Below, piece by piece: positions 12,268-24,910 of a stretch of DNA of 64,000 nucleotides. The translations under genes were made by a program, and so were the position numbers. The notes under the pieces are model-generated. The model was not told the DNA's origin, did not search any database, and saw only the letters and a list, made by a program, of their open reading frames with translations. The stretch's first letter is position 1; every line of letters starts with the position of its first letter. The DNA is from Branchiostoma floridae (lineage: Eukaryota; Chordata; Leptocardii; Amphioxiformes; Branchiostomatidae), in assembly GCF_000003815.2 (NCBI RefSeq), contig NC_049991.1:12310955-12374954 (forward strand). The letters are read 5' to 3'.

Positions 12268-13823
12268 TAAGGGACTGTACGATATTTATCGGGGGGAGGG
12301 CTGGTGCGTTAGGGGGGGAGGGCCATGTTAATTTTTTTTGAGGTGGGGGGAGGGCCATGTTAATTTTTTTTGAGATAGGGGGATGGCCATGTTAATTTTT
12401 TGGAAAGAATTGTTTATACTATTTTTTGTTTTGATATCTTGACATGGCCCTAAAACTGATAAAATAAGCCTTCTGAATAGCCTAAAATGCAAGAGCTTCC
12501 GGGAGCTTCGCCCCCCTAGGTCCCCCAAAGTGGCGCTGCCCTGGATCAGCGTTCCCGCCAGGCATACGTCATTCCGTCTCCGGACTTATTTTTATCTGGA
12601 AAGACGCACTCGGCTCGGCTGAGTTTCCCCAAATATTTAAGTTACAAAAGCGGTGCGCGGTAAATATGTGAAGAATCCAAAACTATACACTTTATTTTTT
12701 ATTTACAACATTTCTTTTGTTTCAAAAGGACAAAATTTGCGGCAGAAAAGGGGCCGCAATATTGTTGTCAAGCGTCGATCGAGTCGGCTGTGCACTCGCA
12801 TTGTCGTCTGTGGCACATGGCGCGGCACGCCCCCCTCCCCAGACGGACCGTCGATCGCAGCGCCCAGCACGTTGGGACGTCTTTTCTGGCTACTCCTTAA
12901 AGGCTACACCGGCACTGATCACTGCCAAAGACGCAGCAGATCACCGTCCTTCGTATAATGTATAACGTTCTTGGTCTCTATGTAAAAAGAAATTCAGCGG
13001 TGAGCCAAAGATTTCACGCCGAAAATGGGGTTACCTGAGGTCGCACGAAACAAACGCACGCTCGTGGAAAATGACGGCGCGGTCTTGTAAAACCCGACCG
13101 ATTCGATAAATGATAAATTTTAGTAAAATCATCGGGCAAAATAGAAAAAAAAACACAAGGTGTGATGGCGCCGTTATTTTATCCTCTGGAAAAACTACTA
13201 GCATTTTATGCAGGAGGGCGCAACATCGATCGCACGAGGTAGGCATTCTTTATTCAATGTCGGAAAAAAATTGGCAGGATTTTTCCATGGGCTGACGAAC
13301 TCACTGGCTAGAGCCCGGTTTGGAAGCATCAAAAACCCAAAATTTTCATATAGACATGACTGGACAAATAATACCCGGGCCAGATCACGGACTGCTGATT
13401 CCCCGAGCTTATAGTTATAACATATTTTTGGGGGAGGGCGGACGTCGATTACTGAAAAACGGGAGTAAAAAAGGCAACCGGCATCCAATCTCAAGGGCAT
13501 AATTTTCCTCTCAAATTGCAGGAAATTCTGTTTTAGAGGGTTTGAAAATCCAAAATTTCCCCTGCCCCGACGCTGTGCAAAAATCCTGACGAGAACACTG
13601 GCGCCCTTGTGCCCTGACGTCTATATTAAGATTATTTTATCGGTTGTTTTTCTACCTGTTTAATTATACCTGTCGGGGGGAGGGTCATGTTGATTTTTTT
13701 TAGGTGGAGGGGGAGGGTCACGTTAAATTTTTTTGAGATCGGGGGGAGGGCCATCAAAAAATTTTTTGATCCGACTTCCAATGCACCAGCCCTCCCCCCC
13801 GATAAATATCGTACGGTCCCTTA
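12268..13823. mobile_element. 1.56 kb non-autonomous DNA transposon with inverted ends
   Basis: The left end reads TAAGGGACTGTACGATATTT, continuing into ATCGGGGGGAGGGCTGGTGC. The right end, read on the other strand, gives TAAGGGACCGTACGATATTT and the same continuation, so the inverted repeats are about 40 bases and differ at few positions. A TA dinucleotide at each border fits a TA target-site duplication. Inside both ends are short tandem G-rich units (GGGGGGAGGGCCATGTTAAT types) that read in the same direction at both ends, unlike the outer repeats. No transposase-like frame is present. High similarity of the ends suggests a fairly young insertion. Confidence 0.75.
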
Positions 13824-14991
13824 CAAACTGATAGCTTCTGTGCAAATTACAATGAAGGTCTTGTTACCACAATTATACTTCTTTTTTCCATTGGACCCAT
13901 GATTCAGACAGACATTTCTGTCCTTTCTAATAAAGGTCATCCTCTAAAAGATGTCTCATCCACATGTGTGGTGTATTAAGATGTAAGTGGGTCATTGCCA
14001 CTTGAAGATCTGAGGGATCTGATTTCAAGATGGCTGATCATCAGAAGCAGGGTCACTTGGGTGGTGGAAACCATGTCTAACCAGCTTCCTCCATGTCCCA
14101 CACCCTGCTGGAGGGCATCGTTTTTCAAACATCACATAAACATGGCCATAGCAAATAGTGGCAGCACTCCAACAAACAGGGTTAGAAAATCACAGGACTT
14201 AGGGAGCTGTTTGTGACAGTTAACGGCAATGTGTTTGAAATCCAAACCTGTACTTAAGAATGTTGTTCATCCAGTTTGCTATGGTCAAAATGTGTGCTGA
14301 GAAAGTGTTACATTAATTCATGCATGAAGAGAAGTGAAGGGAGTGCCAATATGCATTACCACAGTATGCCTGAATAAACTGGTTAGCCCAACTTGCTTTG
14401 ATCAACTGGCCCTTTTTAGATCAAGTAACCAATTAAACATGATTGGTACCAGTTGCTCATAGTGGAACTTATAAGTTATGGCACTTATTGTCCTTTCGAT
14501 AACTTGAAGTGAATTACTCCATTGAATCTGTTGTTACAAAGAATGAATGTCGTATGCCAGGCTTTTAGCTAGGATTTTATTATAGGGGGTCCAAATGTCT
14601 TGGTGAATCACAGTATTGAGTGATATAGGCACGACTATTGTAGGGGGTCCGGGGGCTTCCACCTTCCATGGTGCAGAGTTTTCGAGAATTTTAAGTTTAA
14701 GTGGTACATTCTAAGGTATCTTGAGAGGAGGAAGTACTGTCAAAGAGGTCACAGTACAAAATTGTGACCACAAATGACCTAGTGGCATCCCTGGTCAATC
14801 AGAATTCATACTTGTCAGAGGATCTTCTCCACAGTGTAAGAGTGGCAAGTGTGTCCAATTTGTTGTTGTTTTAATTTAAGAAAAGCCCTAATGACTCTTG
14901 GACGCATGCCTGGCTAAAAGCCTGTCCTATGCTCAGTGTATAACCATTTTGGAATGTTTTGGCGCTAACACTGCCCTCTTTCTGATTGCAG
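13824..14991. other. Noncoding stretch upstream of the Rho-GDI coding exon
   Basis: No open frame with recognisable similarity. By position this is the 3' part of the intron that precedes the first coding exon of the Rho-GDI gene. It ends in a pyrimidine-rich tract and 3' splice site (TCTGATTGCAG) at 14981-14991, directly before a 15-base leader and the start codon. Two short G-rich strings with AGGGGGTCC at 14584 and 14641 may be repeat debris. Confidence 0.5.
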
Positions 14992-15006
14992 TAGTACAGC
15001 ACCAAG

Positions 15007-18000
15007 ATGGCAGATGAGGAGCCCCAGGCCATTGCTGAGGGAGAGGAGCCCGAGGAGACTCCCGGCTACAAGACTCCTGCCATGAAGAGTCTGGACGAGA
15101 TCAAAACCCTGGACGCAGAGGACGAGAGTCTGAACAAGTACAAGAACCAGCTGGGTCTCCAGGATGTGTACGCGCCAGAAGGTGAGCCGCACTTCTCAGC
15201 ACTGGAGTACTTAGACCGATATCTCTAGAACCTCTGGATGGATTGTGATTTCCTTTGCTATGGGGATAGAGTGTGTGACCTATTGTGCTATTAAGTAGAT
15301 TAGAAGTTTGCTGTTGTTTTGTGGTTCGTTTTCTAAAAAATATTTACACCCCTTTTCCTGATATGGAGTGATCTGGCCTCATTCCCTCTGTCTCAACCTC
15401 CCTGGGGACAGCTAGCAGCTGTAACATGTGTTTTGAGTTTTCAGTAGCATGGGAGTGTGTGGAAGGGTCGTTTCCAGTGCTATATCTCCAGAACAGAACG
15501 TGTGATTTACCTCCATGAAAAATGGAGGTATAGTTTTTGGTGTGTCTGTTTGTGTTTCCACATATTTGTGGTCAGCATAACTTTAGAACCTGTTGATGGA
15601 TTGTAATGATATTTGGTATTTGGGTAGGTGTTTGGAAGACGAAGGTCAAAGTCAATTTTGGATCCCCTGGTGTGTGACCTTGGTACTGCAACAGAACTTG
15701 GATTTTTGTATCTTTTGACATGGATATGCTATGGTCTTGATTTTTGGTGGCACATAGCTTGTGGTGTAAGGAAGAAGTGTTGTATGTTTGGGCCCTCTAG
15801 CAGCTTGCTCTAGAACTGCTGGGGCATTCTGGTCAAAATCTTCCAAGGAGCAAAAAAGAGCAACTGTGACCATCGCTGTCACCTCTGTATGGTGTGAACC
15901 ATTATATACACATTGAGATACAATGTATGTGCCAGGTGCAGGTGTAACAATAGGAAATAAAAATGGAATGGTGAGGACACCAGAAAGGTGTAGTTTTGGA
16001 TCTCACTGTTTACCATAGGTAGATATATTTCAATACTGCAATGACTAGGAATTCAAATACTGGTAGCTCACAATCACACTGAAGAAAGCCTGTATCACAC
16101 ATCACAGTGACAATATTTCTGATGTCAAGTGGCATTATTGTCTCCTCAGATGATCCTGCCAGAGTTCGAGTATTGAAGATGGCTCTAGTTGTGGCTGACC
16201 GGCCAGATGTGGAGTTGGACCTAACTGGAGGTTAGAAACTCAACTTTGCACATAGCTTGAAAGTAATAACTCTCATTATATTTGCATATGGTTATGGTCC
16301 TAATCGAGTAATACTCAAAACCTATTCACACTCAAAAACGAAGCGAGTTAAACAAAAAATCCACTTAAAATTTATCTATTGGATTAAAAAATGTGTTCAC
16401 ATTTATTGTAGATAATCAAATTAAACTCAAACTTGACAAAGCTTCTGTTTAGACACACTTGCATATTATTAGTGCATAAGTCAACAGTTAAAATGTAACA
16501 AGCATATTCTAAAATGCAGCATGACATGTACTTTGTACAGCGGACCTGAGCACCTTGAAGGACAAGCCCTTTGTAATCAAGGAGGGGGTGGAGTATAGGA
16601 TGAAAATCATCTTCAGGGTGAGTAGATTTCTACACATCTACATCATCTATACATGTAATGCATCAACATATGTATCAGAAAAAAAACATGTGCACAATAT
16701 GACATAGATGTAGTTTTTGAGTAAAATCATCCCCAATTTTTGTGCTTCAAATTGTCTATTGTTTTGTTACAGTATATCATTCCATATCATCATTTTCTGC
16801 AGAGTTATGACTCAGTAACACTTTTATAAAGTACAAATATCTTGTCGCTCCATCATCTTTTTGACTGACCATGATAGAATGATGGGATGTGTCATAACTG
16901 TAAACAGTGCTCAAAATGCCTTTTTCAGCTGGGTTGCCCAGGCTGCAACCTGAGTCAAAAGCCAGGTTGCACTGTCGACAATTCAGGTTGCTCTACTTCC
17001 AAGTTATGACTTTCTTCAAATCAGCTACCTATCCATTATCTTTTCTTCCAGTTACATGTAACTATTTATGTTTTATCTTAGCAAGAAATACAAAAGCTTG
17101 TACACGTAGGTGGTGGGGAAAAAATGGTCTTCCAACTGCAAAATTTCAGGTTGCACACATTTGCAAGTGTGCAAGTGGGTATTTCGAGCACTATGAAAGG
17201 TCTTGTTGACGATTTAAGTTGTAACGTTTACCCAATTTTCCCCTTCAGTGCCAACATGAAATTGTGACGGGACTTAAGTATCTGCAAAATACCACCAGGA
17301 AAGGAATCCCAGGTGGGTACATTATGAAGTACTTGTATGCATGTGCTCCTGTTGCATTCATTCACTTCAAATGGTAATGCTTTCATTGATGCATTCAGAT
17401 TGGGTTATTAATGTACTAAGGGGTTGAACAATTGGCATGCTGCCATTATCGTGTGTTGGCATCCGTCTGTCTCGGAAGACAATGGTAGGCAGACGGGTTT
17501 GAGGCGACCCGTCTGCCTGGCCTGCACTTTAGGAGGTGAAGGAGGGGTGTGCACTTCCTTTTCCACCCTCTCGTCCATTATACAGTGTAATAAACTGCAA
17601 AGCATTACCTAGCAAGAAGATTTTAATTAAGTTCTGTATATTGTTTATTGTTTATTTGTTTTGCACTTTAAATAATCAGTAAATACATGACAATGAATTA
17701 TAAAAAGAACATGTGCAAGGGAGGCCAAAAGATTCTACTTATGTGAAGGTCTCCCTTTACTAACTTATTAAAATTGATGTAAATTAAACAAAAGAAATAA
17801 GTATGGATAAAACGTATTACACTAAATAGTTAACCATAGAATAGGTAATAGTGAATAGATATAAGGCCACAGCAAGTAAATTTTATGGATGACATCAGCG
17901 CACGCGTTAATTTTCGCCTGATTTCAGGAAAAAAACAAGACTTTTTTTCTTTTGCAGGGATGGTCAATATGACGATAAAGTACCAAAATGAGCAAATATA

Positions 18001-18757
18001 TTGTGTTATAGCCTAATACATTTGTACTTGTACTTGTAGAAGTGACACTTGCGAGGTACCTAGGACTGTAGTTGTAGAAATAAAACTTATTGAATAGTAG
18101 TAAAAGGGACACCAATATGGAAGCCATGAGTGTGGTTACCAACTTTGTTGGTGATGCCAGTCTACCACACTAGTGTCACTTTTACCACACCAGTACATGT
18201 CTTAAATACAGGAATGAATGCCCTGTTGGCTCCGATACCATGTTTTGTCTCTTGAATTCTTTTTACAACAGTCATTGCAACTTTATGGTGCCTATTTTTG
18301 AAAAGGTAGCCATCTTGTTTTTTTTTCACCCGTCTTGTTTTTTTTTGCCCTATCGCACTATTTTTGCAGTCTGCAGTAGATGTCATCCATAAAATTTACT
18401 TGCTGTGGCCTAATTTATAAATTGTTATTATTCCAAATGAATAGATGAATAAATAGATAGATAGATATTGTTACTAGTATATTGTATTGAAATTTTACAT
18501 AGCACTTTTTTGGGAGCTGGTATTTTACGTCCTGTAACACTGTCCCATCTTTGTTGACAGTTGATAAGACCAAGGTCATGGTCGGTAGCTACCCTCCCCG
18601 GAAAGATGAGCACTCGTACATGACCCCGGTAGAGGAGGCGCCCTCCGGGATGGTTGCTCGCGGCCACTACAAGGTCCATAGTGTCTTCACCGACGACGAC
18701 AAAAACAAGTACCTGGAGTGGAACTGGGCGTTTGACATCAAGAAAGACTGGGAGTAA
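15007..18757 (+). CDS. ARHGDI: Rho GDP-dissociation inhibitor
   Basis: Rho-GDI binds prenylated Rho-family GTPases in the cytosol, blocks GDP release and extracts them from membranes. Five coding exons join in frame: 15007-15181, 16150-16230, 16541-16617, 17249-17312 and 18561-18757, giving 197 aa (vertebrate forms are about 204). All introns are GT-AG. The N-terminal arm is acidic with the family's helix region (residues 20-58). It is followed by the immunoglobulin-like domain, with LDLTGADLSTLKDKPFVIKE, the EGVEYRMKI strand, IVTGLKYLQ, the MVGSYPPR block, TPVEEAPSGMVARG and a C-terminal WNWAFDIKKDWE. These are all hallmarks of the family. The start is the only ATG that opens the conserved acidic arm (MADEEPQ). 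A 3' splice site at 14991 implies a noncoding first exon upstream. Which vertebrate paralog it corresponds to cannot be told; it probably predates their split. Confidence 0.96.
15200..15900. repeat. Dispersed repeat sequence in Rho-GDI intron 1
   Basis: Contains the short hairpin ACCTCCATGAAAAATGGAGGT at about 15511-15531 and a half-repeated phrase: AGAACCTGTTGATGGATTGT (15587-15606) echoes AGAACCTCTGGATGGATTGT (15228-15247). The pair indicates repeat-derived intron sequence of a type that I believe is common in amphioxus; that last point is memory, not seen here. No coding potential. Confidence 0.4.
16905..17192. mobile_element. hAT-like MITE in Rho-GDI intron 3
   Basis: Imperfect inverted ends: AGTGCTCAAAATGCC at the left, and AGTGCTCGAAATACCC when the right end is read on the other strand. 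The ~290-base interior repeats CAGGTTGCAC motifs like those at 7998-8350. It ends 56 bases before exon 4 of the Rho-GDI gene, close to the branch-point region of that intron. Confidence 0.55.
17874..18411. mobile_element. MITE in Rho-GDI intron 4
   Basis: Both ends carry AGGCCACAGCAAGTAAATTT continuing to TATGGATGACATC in inverted orientation, over 30 bases, essentially without mismatch. The element is 538 bases, AT-rich and without a coding frame. Near-identical ends suggest a recent insertion. It lies in the last intron, about 150 bases upstream of the final exon. Confidence 0.75.
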
Positions 18758-18930
18758 CACATGTGAACCCTGTCTCCATAACTTACCATTAGACACATGT
18801 ATGTAGAGTAGTGAGAAGTCTAGTCATACTCACTTTTTTTTCTTTTTCAATATTGATGTTGACCTCTGAGTTCACCTCCCAATCCCCCTTGTGTGGCAGT
18901 GACCAGCCTATATTGGTTTTGATGTTTAAA

Positions 18931-18936
18931 AATAAA
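18931..18936 (+). terminator. Candidate poly(A) signal of Rho-GDI
   Basis: AATAAA occurs 174 bases past the stop codon of the Rho-GDI gene. A second one at about 19433 would give a longer 3' UTR. No transcript evidence is available. Confidence 0.45.
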
Positions 18937-21900
18937 ACTTTCCTACATGTAATCATTCAAGTTGGAGTTCTCTTTCATCAGCTAACTCCTCTGTGGAAGG
19001 ATTGCTAGGTGAGCTCAGAGGCGGGCATACCTGTATAAGCTGTAGGGAGAGTAAGGAGGAATAAGTGCATTAAAACAACTGACAATGATTGGAGAAGCAA
19101 ATTAATAACTGTATCAAAGTAGTCACTGAGGCTTTGTGCTTTGCTAATGTGAAATTAGGACTGAGGAATGATATTTCTCCCACCAATGTAGGGAAGCAAA
19201 TTAATAAGTGGTTATGTTGGTGCAGTCTGCAAGCTAAAGCTTGAAGCAAGCCAATGTGATGAGGCTCCCAGCTTTGTGATCATGCTGCAGTGCGAATAGA
19301 AACTGCTTGGTGGCGTTGTTGACAAACCTAATTTTACTGGCACCAAAGCTCTACATGTCTGCCTTGTGAAGAAACCAAAATATTGTCGGAAGTTGCTTTA
19401 GAAGTTCTGTTGAAATTGTGATACTATTTGTAATAAATATACATGCCCACTGCACTATTTTGTATCTGAATCAGGCATCAGAATTTTGTAATGAAAGATG
19501 TAGCATTCGTCCATAATCTCTGCAAAAGTAAGTTTGTATGGTTTTGAGAGGATGTCTTTAGAAAGCAATGATATTGTTATTGTAACAAAGATTGTATACA
19601 TAGCCTGTAGCAGGAAGCTTTCCTTATCAATTATGAAGCAGTACGGTACAGTGCAAGTTGATGATAGTTTCAGACGGTTGCTTTGCTACTTTGTATGTGT
19701 GAACGTGTCTACATTTAATGTAGTTTTCTTGTAATCCAGCTTAGCAACACCAGATGGCTTTCTATTTGAAAAATTGACATGGGGCTGTCATAAAATGTAT
19801 TTCCTCTCCTGGGTTGCCTGCTCCTTTCCATGTTAAGTACTGCATGGAAATTGAAAATGTACTCTCAATGCCCTGTAGTCACCTAAGGCTGAAGAAATAT
19901 TCCACACTGTTATAACTACTGAGATGCAGTCACATGTATCATCTACTGAGAATTGGATAGGACTCTTGTCAACTGAAATTTTCTCCATTTTTCCTGTGCT
20001 TTCATAAAAGATTATTTCCGCATTCCATGTTAGTAATATCTCTACCTGGTTAAGCTCTCCAGTTGATTGCATGGCTCCTGTATTTGAGTTGACTGCTCCA
20101 AATTCTACATGCAAACTAGTTCCCCATTGAATTAAAGGCAAGTGTCAACAAGAATTAATTGAACACTTGTGGTAAGGTCCAGAGAGAGATAAAACGTGTG
20201 AGAGAAATGGAGATGTACATGTAATTCATTGGTTATGCAAGTTGTATTTGTTGACCGTGAGCTGTCGACTTTCCATTAATCCTATACCAAATAGGTGCCC
20301 AGATGCCACAGCTTAATTGTAAGTGAAGTGGAATAACAGGAAGCATACATTATAAGACAAGTTTTTTCTCCAATGTTATTCAAGGATCTGTTACATAGGC
20401 AGTGAATTACATTTATGATCTTCCTTGGTGGGTTATTGAAAAACAATATCTTAAATCTCCCCAACCATAATCCGTGTGATCAAGGATTTTAACCTCCTTG
20501 GTGTGATGAAACATTCCTTGATTTTCATAATTTTACTTACCATTTGCCCCTCTTTCACCTAATGAACTATGTCATTAGGCTCATTTTTGTACCTAGTGAT
20601 AGTTACATATTCTTTTACGATACCTGTAAACCATATCCCCATCTTGCTTTGAAAGATTCCATATAGCACTGCTGATAGAAGTACTAGGAATACTCTCCAT
20701 GCAGTTTTGTTGGACAAACCTACACGTATCACCTTTGTCAACACCGCCTCGCTCTACACTATAGTATTCCTCTGATGAGTTAAAAAAAGTGCCATTCTTC
20801 GCTGGACAAACATGGGTGCTGCATGTGAGGATGCGCTCCTTGTGTCAGCACCAAACTGCCAAGCCTGCTATGTTCTTGTGGTTGTGAAATGTGTGCTTTT
20901 CCTTTCTTTAAAGAGTTGTACATTCCAGTCAAGTGTTGTGTCATCCATGCATAGAAAGTGAATCCTGCCTTTGATATGGGCAGGCTGATTGATAGTCTGG
21001 GGTGGGTGCAGTAAAGATTGCCCATGCCATGCAATGCTAACAACTGGGATGTGTATTGTATGTCACAGTGGGTAGATCTGTCTATTTTGCACTGCTATAT
21101 ATTACTATTAGACACCGGTGGAATAAAAAAAAATGGATAGGCTGCAAATGTTCTATGTGTACTTGGTGTATCATTTTTTTTCTCCTTCTCTTATTGCAAT
21201 TTTGTTTTTACGCCAATAAAATGAAAGGCAGGCACTGTTTGAGTATACATGTATCTGAATGTTACTGTTACTATATCCGACAATGCTTGCTGCAATTTGT
21301 GCCCAGGCTAGGCCATATCAAAGGGGTTGACCGTAGGGGCAGGATGATCAAAACTAATCCAACTACTAGTATATCATATTCGAGTTTATGCTCGTTTCCA
21401 CTTCCAAGGATGTCAATTTTCGTCATCCCATTCGCTACTGTTCAGGATAGTTATGCCTGATGAACGTAGATACATAATTGGACTGATGGCTTTTAGGTAA
21501 GTTGTGACCTTGTATTATTGATCAGTCTCATTCTATTCTATTCACCTATTCTGGTACGAGAATTGCACATACACAGGATTTCCCAACCTATACATATATA
21601 CAACAGCAGCAAAGATTTTGTAACCAATTTAATTTACTTGGAAATTAATAATAATGAACGCAAACTCCATGGTTATACACATTCAGTACACGTACCATAT
21701 GCCGTGGACTAACTAGCTATTGCTATTATTAGTTGGTGAGTACTTCTTTACATTCTAATTACTTTCCGTCTCAGTTAATCATAATTGATTTTCTGTGCAT
21801 TTCCCTCGTTTTATTTTCAGTGTTAGGTGCACTGTGTCTATATAATTTTTTGTTTCTATATAATATTATATGTATAGCGTTATATATGTTACATCAAGGA

Positions 21901-22193
21901 GCTTTTATCCCTTGGTTACATGCACTGTCATATACATGTGTGTGTCTGTGTGCGTGTGTGTGTGTGTGTGTATATATATAACATAAACATGTACATGTAT
22001 GTGAATGTTACGATAATATAGGCATATTGTACGTCATGTGGCAGCCCCCGACTTCATCCCTCTTTTATCTGCGCCTTTGGTGGCACTCCTTGGTGACCGG
22101 AGAATTGTGTCCCTGAGAGATTGATTTTTTTTTGGTTGGGGCTAAAAAATGTTGTCGTCTAAAAGTACAAAATGTATGAAAAACATGTCGCTT
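18937..22193. other. Intergenic stretch between Rho-GDI and the PY-motif cluster
   Basis: Nothing gene-like was recognised. Open frames of up to 134 codons exist but lack splice-compatible neighbours or family similarity. A (TG)n(TA)n microsatellite lies at about 21938-21981. The sequence is AT-rich throughout. Confidence 0.5.
21938..21981. repeat. (TG)n(TA)n microsatellite
   Basis: A run of TGTG with a few interruptions passes directly into TATATATATA. Compound dinucleotide repeat, likely polymorphic. Confidence 0.9.
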
Positions 22194-23316
22194 TCACTTC
22201 ACGGGTTTTGACTTGGTTGCTTCGTCGTAAGAAGGAGGCGGCTCTTCGCCGGTCCAGGCGGCGGGGGTGTACGGTGGGAGCACGGGGTTAGTTGGGGCGG
22301 TGGGTGACATCGGCGACGGCCGGTCACCCACGGGAGGGTACGGCACCTGTTCTGTAGGGTGGTTCTCCAGGGAAAATCTGCAACATAAACAAAGAGGCAT
22401 GCTGTTAGACTTTTCGGTTTTACGCAGAATAATTGACTCGCGGCATCGGCTTTATCACGATTAGAACCCCAACCAATCAAAAGAACGTAGATAAACCTTC
22501 AACTTTGTTTTGTCTGTTTAGCCGCAAGTGGGATCAGTCTTCATTGTACATGTTGCATCTACTTTCAAGACAATCTCTGAACTTAAATCTATATCCTACT
22601 TCCGTGGTATGTGAATTTTATTTTTTTTTCGATGCCCTATATTATTGGAGCTTTTATTATCAGATAGTAAACTGGCATTTGCATTTTCGACTCTCTGACT
22701 ACTATGTTGACGAACATATGCTTATCACCTTACAAAAATAGTGAAATTGCTAATCTCCAAGCAGATCCTACGGTGCCATAAGATAGTATCAAAGCTGGCC
22801 AGGTATAGCCGGCTAAGGGAGTCAAACGGGCACCGGAAGTTTGATACTGTACATTACGCACCGTGGATCTGGTTGGAGATTATGAAATACGTCACCTTGA
22901 GTATGAAGAGTAGGGCCAGGCTTGGGCGTGGGCAGGCGCCATGATGGGCCCCTGTGACGTACTAGTACATTTGTAGTAGCAGCTGGAGTAGGGCGCGCTG
23001 TAACCACCTGTCCCGGCACTGTCCTGGTGGTAGTCACCGCCCGTCCCAGGTACTGTGTAGTCCCGCCTGAAATTTGTGTGCCGCTCTGCCACTGAACACA
23101 CCTCACCAGACATATCACGAAACACACGGCCAGCATGAGCGGGCCGATAAACATCGCCGGGGTGATAAACTCCGTGGTGAAGCCTATTATCGTCACGATG
23201 AAGCCTCCTACACATAGAGCAGTGGCGAACAGTGTCTTTACCAGACTCGGGTCCAGTCTCTGAGCGATGGACAGTCCGCTGGTGGCACTCGCATCATTCC
23301 CAGTTGTCGGGTACAT
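22194..23316 (-). CDS. Gene A: two-helix membrane protein with PPxY tail
   Basis: Leftmost member of the nine-gene cluster. Exon 1 runs from the ATG at 23316 to a donor near 22896; exon 2 is 22377-22194, with a TTGCAG acceptor. Residues 27-46 and 51-71 are hydrophobic helices separated by a short polar turn, followed by a Thr/Pro-rich stretch. Exon 2 gives a Pro-rich tail with VPYPPVG, LPPYTP and EEPPPSYDEATKSK before the stop; PPSY and PPYT are WW-domain ligands. An Arg codon split by the intron (R-FSLENHP) matches gene C (R-FSFPDQP). As read, exon 1 ends in phase 1 while exon 2 needs phase 2, so the latter part of exon 1 appears to be in another frame (one that ends AWPYSSYSR). This is an assembly indel, a true frameshift or an unseen micro-exon. 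Function is inferred from motifs only. Confidence 0.75.
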
Positions 23317-24346
23317 GTTTGTTGTCCAAGATTGCTGAGTCGTCTCTGTTATAATAGCTGTGTCATTCGACTACCACTGAAGACTGAGTCACTAGGCATG
23401 TTGGCATTTTACCCACTAATTATGAAATTGTGGCTATCAAAAATCTTTCGAGGTAATGAAACGTAGACCGAGTCTCTAAAACGTTGCAAGTGCACTACAT
23501 GTACACCTATGTCGAACAAGTTGTGGTCGTCCCTGAACATTTGTTCAAACCTGGTGGCACGGCATGTTGGGATATATAGAACCTGTGTACGCAGTCCGGT
23601 AAGGTGACCCGTGAAACTGCCGCAGGGCAGACTGACAGTCAGTACAACCTACTCTTCCAGTTTTCCCCCAAGCTTCTAAAAATATCGGTTTCATCACTGG
23701 GACACGTTTTAGGAACAAAAAAATATATTGAAAAAAATGTTCATGCAGAGCGAGAGCTTTAGAAATATGTGATTTAATTGGTACTACTAGTATTTGTACT
23801 ACTAGCATTGCTCATCAACATAAACTCTCAACATAAATTCTGCAGTTTAGCTTTAGAAGGAAATCTCATAGTCAATATGTCTCTTATCCAAACTCTATGC
23901 TATGTTATGCTATCTATTTTGTCTGTCTAGCTTTGAAGCGTTGTCGTTGAGTCAGACTAACGGAGCTTTCCCTATACTCCCAAACCTGTCCACTGTAATG
24001 AGACATTACGAAACGACCGTTGGATTGCTGAAGTTTGGTCTGTCTGTGAACTTGACTTTAAACAAACATTGTACAATGAGTACCAACCAGTAAGGTGATT
24101 TGTATAGTACATGTATGTAATTTATTATACCGCGTGACGCGTGTGCCACGAGGGCCCTACACGCATGGCCGTAAACGTCTGATAATATCGTCATAAAAAA
24201 AAAAAATCCAGCAGTTGCAAAAACAACTTGAATCACTCTAGACCCTCCTTGGCAGGTATGGAGGCAAATTCTTTCTCATCCGTCGCCATACTGACTACTA
24301 ATATTTTGTAGAGTCACATATCACTAGCAACCGTAACGTCGTAAAA
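23317..24346. other. Intergenic, presumed promoter side of gene A
   Basis: No gene recognised. The sequence upstream of gene A has no clear TATA box at a convincing distance. Short open frames only. Confidence 0.4.
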
Positions 24347-24910
24347 GCTAAGCGCACAACCCGCCGTACCTGCAAATTCATGAGTGCTGTCTACCTTCAA
24401 AAACGTGGGCAAGCTTTTGGGATTCGTCAGTGGTAAGTACGGCCTCCGTGCGAAATTGTACGGAATCCAGCGGATTTGGGAGCACGCAGACACGCTGTAG
24501 CACTTACATGCATGCAGAACTTTCTCTGCTTTCGGGCTGCGAATTCACCCCCGTATGAGCCAGCACGGGCGACGCGCGTGTCCTGTACAGTACAGACAAT
24601 GCGGGTGAGTAAGGAAACAGTACGTAAGCACCACGTGTAAGTACGGTCTGCATACGGTAACGTGGCAATCGCACAGAGATCGTACGTTGTAAGCACGTAC
24701 AACTCACTTACCACTTGCAATTTGACAATGAACGATGCATGCAACCGCTCATGGCAAGCAGACCACACATTTGTGCGAGTGACATGAGTTGACGTACTTC
24801 CTCCTTACTCTTGCCAGTCCTTCCCCACGTTTTCAGAAAAACAAAAGCGGGGTGGACGTGACCTAAAATGTACGGACAAAAACCACGTACGGCGGGTTGT
24901 GTCCTTAGCT
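24347..24910. mobile_element. MITE, long copy of a two-copy family
   Basis: Inverted ends AGCTAAGCGCACAACCCGCC at the left and, read on the other strand, AGCTAAGGACACAACCCGCC at the right, both followed by GTACGTG-like sequence. Interior segments (GTAAGTACGGCCTCCGTGCG, GGATTTGGGAGCACGCAGAC) recur in the copy at 27308-27605. A 113-codon minus-strand frame here is just an open stretch of the repeat. No transposase. Confidence 0.75.

Noticed and set aside
21056-21460. 134-codon plus-strand open frame with a hydrophobic stretch
   Set aside because: A single hydrophobic run in AT-rich DNA is common by chance; there is no PPxY tail or splice partner.
24427-24768. 113-codon minus-strand frame resembling one at 27349-27699
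   Set aside because: The similarity comes from the MITE family shared by both places, not from a gene.
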